From Streptomyces longispororuber (GTDB taxonomy: Bacteria; Actinomycetota; Actinomycetes; Streptomycetales; Streptomycetaceae), in contig NZ_JAMOLN010000016.1 of NCBI RefSeq assembly GCF_024448165.1, forward strand, positions 1 through 64,000: a stretch of DNA of 64,000 nt, in the 5' to 3' direction. The stretch's first letter is position 1, and each line of letters opens with the position of its first letter. Shown here piece by piece: positions 52,638 to 61,000 of the stretch. The position numbers and the translations under genes are program-made. The notes below the pieces were generated by a model. That model did not search any database and had not been told where the DNA came from. It worked only from the letters and a program-made list of their open reading frames with translations.

Positions 52638-52663
52638 CTGAACCCTGAATCCTGAAGCTGAAT
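52638..52663. repeat. Tandem GAACCCT heptads before the anti-sigma gene
   Basis: GAACCCT GAACCCT GAATCCT GAAGCT: 7-bp units, three nearly exact and one degenerate, ending 27 bp before the anti-sigma start. Confidence 0.55.
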
Positions 52664-52689
52664 TGGTGAATCGGTGAGGTGAAGTGCTG

Positions 52690-53181
52690 ATGAGCACCAC
52701 CCGGCCTTACTCGCCGGGCGACCACGGCCCCGAGCCCGGCGACGTGCCGGCCGCCGGGGACCGCCAGGTCCGCAGGCTGAGCCTCCATGGCGCGAGCGGA
52801 ATCGTGCCGCTCGCCCGCGACTTCACCCGGGACGCGTTGCACGCCTGGGGCTGGCTGCCCGCTGCGAGCGCGGACCGGCGCGCCGCCGCGGAGGACGTGC
52901 TGCTGGTCGTCTCCGAGCTGGTCACCAACGCGTGCCTGCACGCCGAGGGCCCGGACGAGCTGGCGCTCTTCTTCGGCGACTCGTCGGCCCACAAGGTGCT
53001 GCGCATCGAGGTCACGGACCGCGGCGCCGGCCAGCCCGCCCCGCGCACCCCGCACCGTGCGGGCCGCCCCGGGGGCCACGGCATGTTCATCGTCCAACGC
53101 CTCTGTCTGGACTGGGGAGTCGTGCGCACTCCCGGAGTGACGGGCAAGACCGTGTGGGCCGAGGTGGGCGCCCCCGCCTGA
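52690..53181 (+). CDS. HATPase_c anti-sigma factor / serine kinase (RsbW-like)
   Basis: A 163-residue GHKL-fold ATP-binding protein. The N box is SELVTNACLHAEG, G1 is VTDRGAGQP, and G2 is GGHGMFIVQRL. Such proteins sequester a sigma factor and phosphorylate the STAS antagonist. ATG 52690 is preceded by GAGGTGAA; GTG 52684 is an alternative. Its proximity to the STAS and sigma genes supports a role in that switch. Confidence 0.88.
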   Translation: MSTTRPYSPGDHGPEPGDVPAAGDRQVRRLSLHGASGIVPLARDFTRDALHAWGWLPAASADRRAAAEDVLLVVSELVTNACLHAEGPDELALFFGDSSAHKVLRIEVTDRGAGQPAPRTPHRAGRPGGHGMFIVQRLCLDWGVVRTPGVTGKTVWAEVGAPA

Positions 53182-53223
53182 CCCGTCCGTACGGGGTTCC
53201 GTACCTGGTGCCCGGCACCGTCG

Positions 53224-53259
53224 AGAGCACGCCGGATCGTCTTCGATCCGGCGTGCTCT
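53224..53259 (+). terminator. Terminator after the anti-sigma gene
   Basis: A 16-bp perfect stem (AGAGCACGCCGGATCG with CGATCCGGCGTGCTCT), TCTT loop, followed by TTGTCTT. Confidence 0.88.
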
Positions 53260-53348
53260 TTGTCTTCCCTCGGCAAGGTCCCGGGCGTACCTTGAGCCAC
53301 CCGCATCTGATGAACCGTCAGTAACCGCCGGTCTGAAGGGATCTCGAG

Positions 53349-54068
53349 GTGTCGTACCGGACGTACCCGAAACGAACCGCCGCGTTCGCGCTCAGCGCGG
53401 CCTTGGCAGGCTCGGCGGTGCTGATGGCCGCCCCCGCAGCCGAGGCGACGGTCCAGGACGTGAACTACCAGTGCAAGACGCCGATCGGGAACAAGGGCGC
53501 CGTCTCCCCGATCGACATGAAGAGCGTCAAGAGCGGCAGCGGCTACAAGATCACCATGTCCTTCCAGAAGGGCGTCTCCTCCAGCCCGGTCGAGCTCGGC
53601 AAGGGCGCGATGAAGCCCAGCGCCGTCATCAAGGTGGCCGGCGCCGACAGCGGCTCGGTCCCGGTCTCGGGCCCGCCGAACTCCGAGGCGATCCCCGCCA
53701 ACACACCCATCAAGATCAGTGACCTGTCGGGCACGTACACGCCGAAGAAGAGCGGCAAGGTCACCTTCACGGCCGGTGTCCTCACCATCAAGGCGCTCGG
53801 CACGACGACCACCTGCACCCCGGCCAACAACCCGAAGCCGTCCCTGGAACTGGACGTGACGGCGGCGGGCGGCTCCGGCGGCGGTGGCGGCTCGACGGGC
53901 TCCGGCTCGTCCGGCTCCTCCCAGTCGGCCCCGTCCGGCGGCGACTCCCTCCCGCAGACGGGCCCCGAGGACTCGGCGATAGCGCTGGGGACGCTGGGCG
54001 GGACGGTGCTGCTGGTCGGTGCGGCGGGCGCACTGTGGCTGACCCGCAGGAACCAGTCGGCGCGCTAG
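53349..54068 (+). CDS. Exported LPXTG-anchored surface protein
   Basis: A 239-residue secreted protein. Signal peptide (about 1-35), one beta-rich domain (about 38-175; VNYQCKTPIGNKGAVSP, IKISDLSGTYTPKKSGKVTF, VLTIKALGTTTTCTP), a Ser/Gly linker and a sortase signal LPQTG (from L201), hydrophobic helix and RR tail. The same domain occurs in the last gene of the cluster (56173). GTG 53349. It should be anchored to the wall by a class E or similar sortase, not present here. Confidence 0.88.
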   Translation: MSYRTYPKRTAAFALSAALAGSAVLMAAPAAEATVQDVNYQCKTPIGNKGAVSPIDMKSVKSGSGYKITMSFQKGVSSSPVELGKGAMKPSAVIKVAGADSGSVPVSGPPNSEAIPANTPIKISDLSGTYTPKKSGKVTFTAGVLTIKALGTTTTCTPANNPKPSLELDVTAAGGSGGGGGSTGSGSSGSSQSAPSGGDSLPQTGPEDSAIALGTLGGTVLLVGAAGALWLTRRNQSAR

Positions 54069-55049
54069 ATGGCGCTCCGCAGGGGGCGCGGGCCTGTGCC
54101 GAGGTGTGGCTCCGCCACGTGGCGCGGGCAACCACGCACGACCCGCGCCCGCACCCGAATCCGCGGCTCCCGCGCCGCCTCGGCACTCCTGGGTGCCGCC
54201 CTCCTGACCTGGGGCGGCACCCCGGCACGAGCGGCCCCGCCGGACTGGACGATCGCCCCCTCCGCGGGCGGCGGGTCCCGGCCCGCCGCATCGGACGGCC
54301 GTCCGTACATCTACGCGGAGGGCACCCCCGGCACCGTCCTGGAGGACAAGGTGGCCGTCACGAACCCGACCACCCGACCGATCAGAATCAGCCTCCGCGG
54401 CGCCGACGCGGACAACCTCAGCGACGGCTCCCTGGACGTCCGCACGAAGGCGAAGGACACCGGAGCCTGGATCACGTTCGCCGAGCGGACGGTGCGGGTC
54501 CCGGCCCGCACCCGCGCCGAGGTCCCGTTCACGGTGACCGTGCCGCCGGGCGCGACACCGGGCGACCACCCGGGCGCGGTCGTCGCGAGCGCGGCCGGGC
54601 GGGACGCCGGGGTCAGCGTCCACCTGCGGATCAGCGGCCCCACGCTCTCCGCGCTCACGGTCGAGCACGTACGCGTGGAGCGCGGCGACTCCATCTCGTA
54701 CGACGTGGTGAACCGCGGCAACACGACGCTCACGCCCCGCCTCGCGGTCCGGGCCGACGGCGTCTTCGGCACCGTCCTGCGCAAGAGCCCCCGCACCCTC
54801 CCCGTCGAACTGCTCCCCGGGCGCCGGGTCACCCTCACCGAGCCCTGGCGGGACGCCCCCGCGCTCGACGCGGTCGACGTGAAGGTGACGGTCACGGCGG
54901 GCGGCGGCGCGGCGGACTCGGCGACGGGGACCGCCCGGTTCGTGCCGTGGGGCGCGGTCGGCGGCGCCCTGGCCGTGCTCGCCGGCGCGGTCTGCGCCGC
55001 CTTCTGGTACGTACGCCGCCGACCCGGGAACCGAAGGAGCACGCCATGA
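54069..55049 (+). CDS. DUF916 (WxL-interacting-like) exported membrane protein
   Basis: A 326-residue protein that follows the previous stop with no gap. A basic N-terminus and signal peptide (ending GTPARA-A), a DUF916-like domain (about 60-200; VLEDKVAVTNPTTRPIRISL, WITFAERTVRVPARTRAEVP, DHPGAVVAS), a second beta domain and a C-terminal transmembrane helix (about 294-315) followed by RRR. In Firmicutes such proteins work with WxL peptidoglycan-binding proteins. The stop overlaps the next ATG. Confidence 0.82.
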   Translation: MALRRGRGPVPRCGSATWRGQPRTTRARTRIRGSRAASALLGAALLTWGGTPARAAPPDWTIAPSAGGGSRPAASDGRPYIYAEGTPGTVLEDKVAVTNPTTRPIRISLRGADADNLSDGSLDVRTKAKDTGAWITFAERTVRVPARTRAEVPFTVTVPPGATPGDHPGAVVASAAGRDAGVSVHLRISGPTLSALTVEHVRVERGDSISYDVVNRGNTTLTPRLAVRADGVFGTVLRKSPRTLPVELLPGRRVTLTEPWRDAPALDAVDVKVTVTAGGGAADSATGTARFVPWGAVGGALAVLAGAVCAAFWYVRRRPGNRRSTP

Positions 55050-56176
55050 ATCGCCGCAGCGCCCGCGCCCCGCGGCTGCTGACCGTCCTGGCTCTGGCGG
55101 CCGCGCTCCTCGCGGGCACCGCCCCCTGGGCAGGACCGGCCGCCGCCGCCGGCAAACCCACCGTCACCCTCTCCAAGTCCCAGGCGGGGACGGGCGGTTC
55201 GATCACCGTCAAGGGTGCGGACTGGCGTCCGAACGCCTTGCTGATGATGCTGATCTGCGGTCAGTCGAGCCCCGCGCGCGGCGTGATCGGCGGCACCAAC
55301 TCCTGCGCGAACGCCGACGGCCTCGCCGTCACCACCGGCGCGGACGGGACGTTCAGCAAGAAGCTCGCCGTCGCCGAACCGCCCAAGGCGTGCCCCTGCG
55401 TGGTCCACGTCGCGACGGTCACCGGGGAGAAGGCGCAGGTCGACGCCGAGTTCAAGGTGGCGGGCCACCCCGTGAAGTCGCTCCCGCGGTCCTCCGGCGA
55501 CGGACAGCTGTCCATGGTCACCGACACCCGCCTCGACGGCTCCAGCGGCCTGCTGACCTGGTTCGGCGCCCCGCCGTCACGCACCTTCACCTTCACCGTG
55601 GGCAACGTCGGCTCGGCCCCCGTCAAGAACCCCGTCTTCCAGGTCGGCACCTCCCACGGCGTGTTCGCGCCGCAGTGGGAGGAACAGCAGTGGCGCGGCA
55701 CGATCGCGCCGGGCCGCAAGGCGCAGATCGAGCTGCCGGTCGAACTGACGGCGGGCGCCCACGGCAGCTACCTGGTGTCGCTGAAGTACGGCGGCAAGGT
55801 CCTGGCCGAACAGCCCTGGGGCGTCGGCCGCCCCTGGGGCGTCACCCTCTTCTGGATCCTGCTGTGCGTCGTCGTGCCGGCCGCCGTCTTCCGGATCGGC
55901 ATGGCGGTCGTGGACCGCCTGCGCCCGCGCGACCGGCACGCGCCGGGCCGCCACCGCGGCTCCCAGCGCCTGGCCGAACTCACCGTACGGATGCCGAGGC
56001 TGAAGCTCCCGCAGCAGGAGCCGAAGCCGGCCGGGCCGCCCGGGAACGGCACCGGCCCCGTGTCCGACACCACGACCACCCTGCCCTGGTTCACCCCGGA
56101 CACCGATCCGGGGCTGCCCACGGCCGGTCAGCTCTCCGCACCGCCCGACAGTCCGACGACGAAAGGAAACACGTGA
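55046..56176 (+). CDS. Exported Ig-like (neocarzinostatin-type) membrane-anchored protein
   Basis: A 376-residue protein. Signal peptide (about 1-34), an Ig-like domain (about 36-135) with Cys pairs in LICGQSSPARG, TNSCANAD and KACPCVVHV, a second domain (about 150-265), one transmembrane helix (about 273-292, GVTLFWILLCVVVPAAVFRI) and a basic and then Pro/Thr-rich cytoplasmic tail. ATG 55046 overlaps the previous TGA and its own stop overlaps the next GTG. Confidence 0.8.
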   Translation: MNRRSARAPRLLTVLALAAALLAGTAPWAGPAAAAGKPTVTLSKSQAGTGGSITVKGADWRPNALLMMLICGQSSPARGVIGGTNSCANADGLAVTTGADGTFSKKLAVAEPPKACPCVVHVATVTGEKAQVDAEFKVAGHPVKSLPRSSGDGQLSMVTDTRLDGSSGLLTWFGAPPSRTFTFTVGNVGSAPVKNPVFQVGTSHGVFAPQWEEQQWRGTIAPGRKAQIELPVELTAGAHGSYLVSLKYGGKVLAEQPWGVGRPWGVTLFWILLCVVVPAAVFRIGMAVVDRLRPRDRHAPGRHRGSQRLAELTVRMPRLKLPQQEPKPAGPPGNGTGPVSDTTTTLPWFTPDTDPGLPTAGQLSAPPDSPTTKGNT

Positions 56177-57525
56177 GCACGCAACGGAGAGTGAGCGCGG
56201 CCGGCGTCGCCCTGATGCTCGGCGGGGCGGGACTGCTCCTCGTCGCATCCCCCGCGCAGGCCGCCGAAGTCTCGTACCAGACCGAGTGCGTCCCCCCGGC
56301 GATCTCCAACCTGCCGCCCGTCGAGGGCACGACGAAGGTGGAGATCACGGCGCCGGCGGAGGCGAAGGTCGGTGACGAGGTGGAGATCACCTGGAAGTTC
56401 GTCCAGGCCGCCTCCAAGAACCCGGACGTCCTCGACCTCGACGCGAACACCGTGCAGCCCACCGGCACCCTCAAGGCGGCCGGCGCGCAGACCGGGGACA
56501 TCGCGATGTCCGGCCCGCGCGAGAACCCCAAGATCCCCAAGAACAGCCCGATGCAGCTGTCCACGATGAAGGGGAAGGTGAAGCTGACGACGGCCGGGGA
56601 CGTGACCCTCACCCCGGACAAGTACAACATCAACGTCAGCAAGCCGATCTCGACGGACACCAAGTGCACGCCCAAGGAGACCGTGAAGCCCGGCGCGACC
56701 ATCAAGGTCTCGGGCGGCGGTTCGGGCAGCGGCGGCGCCATCGGCGGCCTGCCGACGACCGCGCCCACCGGCCTGCCCACGGGCCTGCCGACGGCCCTGC
56801 CCACCGGCGGCGGCACGACGGGCGGTACCGCGGGCGGCAGCGACTCCGGCGGTGCCGCCGGCAGTGGCGGCGGTGGCGGTGACGGCCAGACCGACTTCAA
56901 GGGCAAGGAAGTCAGCATCCCCTACGCCTGCAAGACCCCCATCGGCGACAAGAACGCCACGTCCCCGGTGCAGATCGACGCGAAGAAGGACGGCGGGGAC
57001 TACGCGCTCACCGTCCAGTTCAAGAAGTCCGTCATGGACAGCCCCGCAGACATCCCGGCCGACTCGGTCAAGCCGTCGATGGAGGTGAAGCTGGGCGGCG
57101 CCGACAAGGGCACGGTCCACGTCGAGGGCCCGACCAACAAGGAGCCCATCAAGACCGGCGACCCGATGACCATCCCTGACCTGACCGGCACCTACAAGCC
57201 GGGCGCCGACGGCAAGTCGACGCTCTCGCCGGGCGTCCTGACGGTGAAGGCCCTCGGCACGACGACCACCTGCACGCCGACCAGGACGGAGGTCTCCCTG
57301 GAGATCGACACGACGGCCGTCGAGGGCGGCGCGTCGGGCTCGGGCTCCGGCTCGGCCGGCGGCTCCGCGGGCGGCTCGGACTCCACGAGCGGCGGCCTCG
57401 CCGAGACGGGCGCCTCGAACGACGGCGCCCTGCGCGCGCTGGGCCTGGTGGCCGGCACGGTGATCCTGCTGGGCGGAGCGGTGTTCACGTTCCTGCCGAA
57501 GGCGCGGCGGGTCGTCAGGAGGTAG
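56173..57525 (+). CDS. Exported two-domain surface protein with LAXTG sortase signal
   Basis: A 450-residue protein. Signal peptide (ending SPAQA-A), a first beta domain (about 32-165), a Gly/Thr/Pro-rich linker, and a second domain (about 240-375; YACKTPIGDKNATSP, MTIPDLTGTYKPGADGKSTL, VLTVKALGTTTTCTP) clearly homologous to the domain in the 53349 protein. It ends in LAETG (from L409), a hydrophobic helix and KARRVVRR; LAXTG is the motif recognised by Streptomyces class E sortases. GTG 56173 overlaps the previous stop. Confidence 0.88.
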   Translation: MSTQRRVSAAGVALMLGGAGLLLVASPAQAAEVSYQTECVPPAISNLPPVEGTTKVEITAPAEAKVGDEVEITWKFVQAASKNPDVLDLDANTVQPTGTLKAAGAQTGDIAMSGPRENPKIPKNSPMQLSTMKGKVKLTTAGDVTLTPDKYNINVSKPISTDTKCTPKETVKPGATIKVSGGGSGSGGAIGGLPTTAPTGLPTGLPTALPTGGGTTGGTAGGSDSGGAAGSGGGGGDGQTDFKGKEVSIPYACKTPIGDKNATSPVQIDAKKDGGDYALTVQFKKSVMDSPADIPADSVKPSMEVKLGGADKGTVHVEGPTNKEPIKTGDPMTIPDLTGTYKPGADGKSTLSPGVLTVKALGTTTTCTPTRTEVSLEIDTTAVEGGASGSGSGSAGGSAGGSDSTSGGLAETGASNDGALRALGLVAGTVILLGGAVFTFLPKARRVVRR

Positions 57526-57543
57526 GTGCCCGCACGCGGGAAG

Positions 57544-57577
57544 GGGAGGGGAAGCCCGCTCGGGCCTTCCCCTCCCT
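57544..57577 (+). terminator. Terminator after the surface-protein cluster
   Basis: GGGAGGGGAAG-CCCG pairs with CGGG-CCTTCCCCTCCC around a short loop (one bulged base), followed by a pyrimidine run TCTCTCTTCCCC. Confidence 0.7.
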
Positions 57578-57661
57578 CTCTCTTCCCCTTCCGTCCTCGG
57601 TCCCGGCCCTCGCGCGTGCATTCCCAACTCCCCTGCAGGTGACAGCAGTTAGAATGCCCCG

Positions 57662-57973
57662 ATGGAGATCGGACTTGCGGCCGCACTCAAGGGCCTGCGT
57701 ACCGAGCTGGCCGAGGCGGCGCTCGACGCGGAGGGCGATCCCGTGCGGCTCCTCGTGGAGTCGGTCGACCTGGAGCTGCAGGTGGCCGTCACGGACGCCA
57801 CCGAGGCGGGCGGCGGCGTGAAGTTCTGGGTGGTGTCGCTCGACGGGAAGGTCTCCGGGTCGACGGCCGTCACACACACCGTGAAGCTGCAGCTCTCGGC
57901 GGAGACCGTGGCCGGGGACAGGGTGCGCACCGGATCCCGGGACGGCGGCCGCACTCCGGCGGCCGACGACTGA
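57662..57973 (+). CDS. Trypsin-co-occurring domain protein (trypco2)
   Basis: A 103-residue single-domain protein starting MEIGLAAALKGLRTELAEAA, with DLELQVAVTDATEAGGGVKFWVV and THTVKLQL, the pattern of trypco2 domains found next to trypsin-like peptidases in predicted conflict systems. It has no signal peptide or catalytic motif and is probably a sensor or adaptor. A TAGAAT -10 element lies 6 bp before the ATG, so the message may be leaderless. The trypsin-NACHT gene starts 43 bp downstream. Confidence 0.85.
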   Translation: MEIGLAAALKGLRTELAEAALDAEGDPVRLLVESVDLELQVAVTDATEAGGGVKFWVVSLDGKVSGSTAVTHTVKLQLSAETVAGDRVRTGSRDGGRTPAADD

Positions 57974-58016
57974 CCGACATCGCGTCCGGCGGCCGTAGGC
58001 GTACGGGGGGCTGACG

Positions 58017-61000
58017 GTGAGGGGCGACCACTTCGACCGGGCCGTGCAGATCCGCGGCCGGCATCAGGACGGCCAGGTCTACTTCGAGGGCTCCGGGTTC
58101 CTGCTCACCGGCAGCCTGGTGCTCACGGCGGCCCATGTCGTCGAGGACTCCGGCGTCCGGTACGAGGTGCGCGGCCGGCCCGCCGACGACACCCCGGTCG
58201 GTGCCGTCGTCTCCGGCGTCGTGCCGCACGCCGCCCGGGACCTCGCCCTGCTCACGCTGGCGGAGCCCGTCGCCGACGGGCTCGCCCCGGCCCGCCTGGC
58301 CCGGCTCCCGCGCGCCTGGGGGCAGATCGAGGTGCACAGCGTGGGCTTCCCGGACTTCACCGAGGAGCGGGCGCGGCCCCGCAGCCACCAGCTCGACGGC
58401 ACGATCCAGCTCGCGTCGGACCGCGTCGGCCACCAGTTCCAGATCGCCGTGCACAGCAGCGACCCGCTGCCGGCCGGCGCGGGCGGTTCACCCTGGCAGG
58501 GGTTCTCAGGAGCGGGCGTGCTCACCAAGGACGAGGGTCTGCTCGCCGGGGTCGTCACGAGCCACCGCCCCGCCGAGGGCGGCCGCGCGCTCACCGCGAC
58601 GGACCTCGCGGCACTGGAGGACCCGCGCTTCCTGGCGGTGCTCGCCGACGGCGGGGTCACGGTCACCGCGCACTGGCTGCCGGGGCCGGTGCGCAAGGTG
58701 CTGGACCGGCAGCGGGTGGACCTGGACGACCTGCCCATCCGTTCCCGTGAGGACCGCCGTACCCGTCGGCTCAGCACCGTCTACATCCGGCAGGTGCTGA
58801 CCCGGTCGGCCGACGAGGAGTCCGACACCCACGAGGACCGCGAGCAACTCGCCGATGTCGACCCCGAGTTGGCGAAGGCCCTGGCGATCCGTGAGCAGGA
58901 GGCGGCGACCGGCGGCCCGCCCCGGCAGCTGCGCGAGGTGCTCGACGGCCTCCTGGCCCCGGCCACCAAGGGGCATCTGCTGGTCGAGGCGGGCCCCGGC
59001 GCCGGCAAATCGACCCTGCTGTACAGCTGCGCCCTCGACTACGGGCGCGATGTCGAGGCCTCGGCGGACCCTGCCGGACGGGCCGTGCCGCTGTGGGCCA
59101 CCGCGTCCCGACTCGCCGGTGACGGCCACTCGTTGGAGAGCGCGATCGCCGTCGCCACCGGGCTCGACACCGGCGACGGCACGCTGCCGGAGCTGCCGCC
59201 GGGCGCCGGCTGGCTGCTGCTCGTGGACGCGCTCGACGAGGTGCCGCACGACCAGCGCAGCCGGCTCATCCACCGCCTCGCCGACGGCACGCGCCCCGGC
59301 CGCCGCACCCCGCTGACCGTGCTCCTCACCACCCGCCCCGACCAGGACGCCCGCACCGAGCTCGGCAAGGCGGGCTTCAGCGGTTACGCGCTCGAACCCT
59401 TCGACCGGCCGCGCCTGGAGCAGTTCGTCCACACCTGGTTCGAGGACTCGGGGCGCCCCGACCTCGCCACCGAGTTCCTGCGCCAGATGGACGCCACCGA
59501 ACTCGGCGAACTGCTGCGCACCCCCCTGCTCGCCACCGTCACCACCATCGTCTACGGCAACGAGCCGGACAGCCCGCTGCCCGACAACCGGTGGGCGCTG
59601 TACGAGCAGTACCGGGCCCACCTCCTGGCCGCCAAGAGCGAGCAGGCCGAGCGGCTCTGGCAGGACCTGCACACCCGTGCGGGCACATCGGCACGGGCCC
59701 GCGCCGCGGTGGCGTACCTGCGGCGGCACCTCACCACGCTGGTCACCCACCTCGCGTACGCCCACGTCGTCGACGAGACCGACGAGCTGGCGCCCGTCGC
59801 CGAACGCTGGTGGCGGGAGACCGCCGTCGACGAACAGGGCCGCCGATTCGGCGCGGCGCCGCCGCTCGCGGGCTGGACCGGTGCGATCACCGACGCGCTC
59901 CTGGTCACCGGGCTGCTGGTGCGCCGCGGTCGCGATCTGCAGTTCCTGCACACGACGTTCGCCGAGCACCTCGCGGCCGAGCGGCTCGTCGACGAGCTGC
60001 CGGACGACTTCGACCCCGACCACCCGAGGTGGCGCGCGGCGCTCCTCACGGCCTCCGGTGTCGCGAACTCCCCGCTCGCCTACCTCCACCGCGTCGCGCT
60101 CGTCCACTACGGACACCGCAGCGACCGGGGCGGACGCCGGCTCCTCGACTGGCTCCAACAGGGCCCGTACATGCACCAGTTGCTGGCCGGTGAGCTGCTG
60201 GGGGCGCGCTGTCCTGCCGACGAGCGGCACTACCGGAAGCTGATGGAGGTGGCGGCGACCCGGCGGGCCGACGCCGCGGCACAGCTGATCCAGCAGCTCG
60301 GCACCATCCGGTACGACGTGGTGCGTGAGCAGTTCCTGACCATCACCCGGGACGCGCGGTCGCCGCACTGGAGCATCGCGATGGCGGTGCTCGCGGAGCA
60401 CGATCCGGGGACGGCGGCCGAGCTGCTGTCGCGGGCGGCGGCCGGACCGGGCACCACCCCCGAGCACCTGTACCGGACGGCCGTCGCCCTCTGGGACCTG
60501 GGCGGGGAGCGCACGGAGGCCGCGGTCGAGGCGATGAGCGTGGTGGCGCTGCACCCGCAGACCAGCGCCTACGACCGCGTGGCGTCGGCCCGGCTGCTCG
60601 CGTCCCGCGGCGGTGACCGGACCGAGGTGGCGGCCCAGGCGTACCGGCATCTGCTGTGGACCACGGACCGGTACCGGTGGCGCGAGGCGTACACGGGCTT
60701 GGCGGCGCTCGGCAGCGCGTACGTGGAAGAGGCGGCCAGGGGAATGATCGCCTCCCTCGGCGACGACGACTTCTCCGGCAGCTGGATGCACTGGAGGGCG
60801 ACGGCACGTGAGCTGCTCGCCCTGGGGCAGCCGTACGTCGACGAGGCCGCGGAGGTGCTCCTGGGGCTGCTCCGCGAGGGGCGCCCCCGGAGAACCTCCT
60901 TCTCCGAGGTGTTCGAGGCTCTGACGGTGCTGGGGCAGTCCTACGTCGAGTCGGCCGTGCGCACCGTGGTGGCCCGGGTCAGCGACCCGGAGCTGGACGA

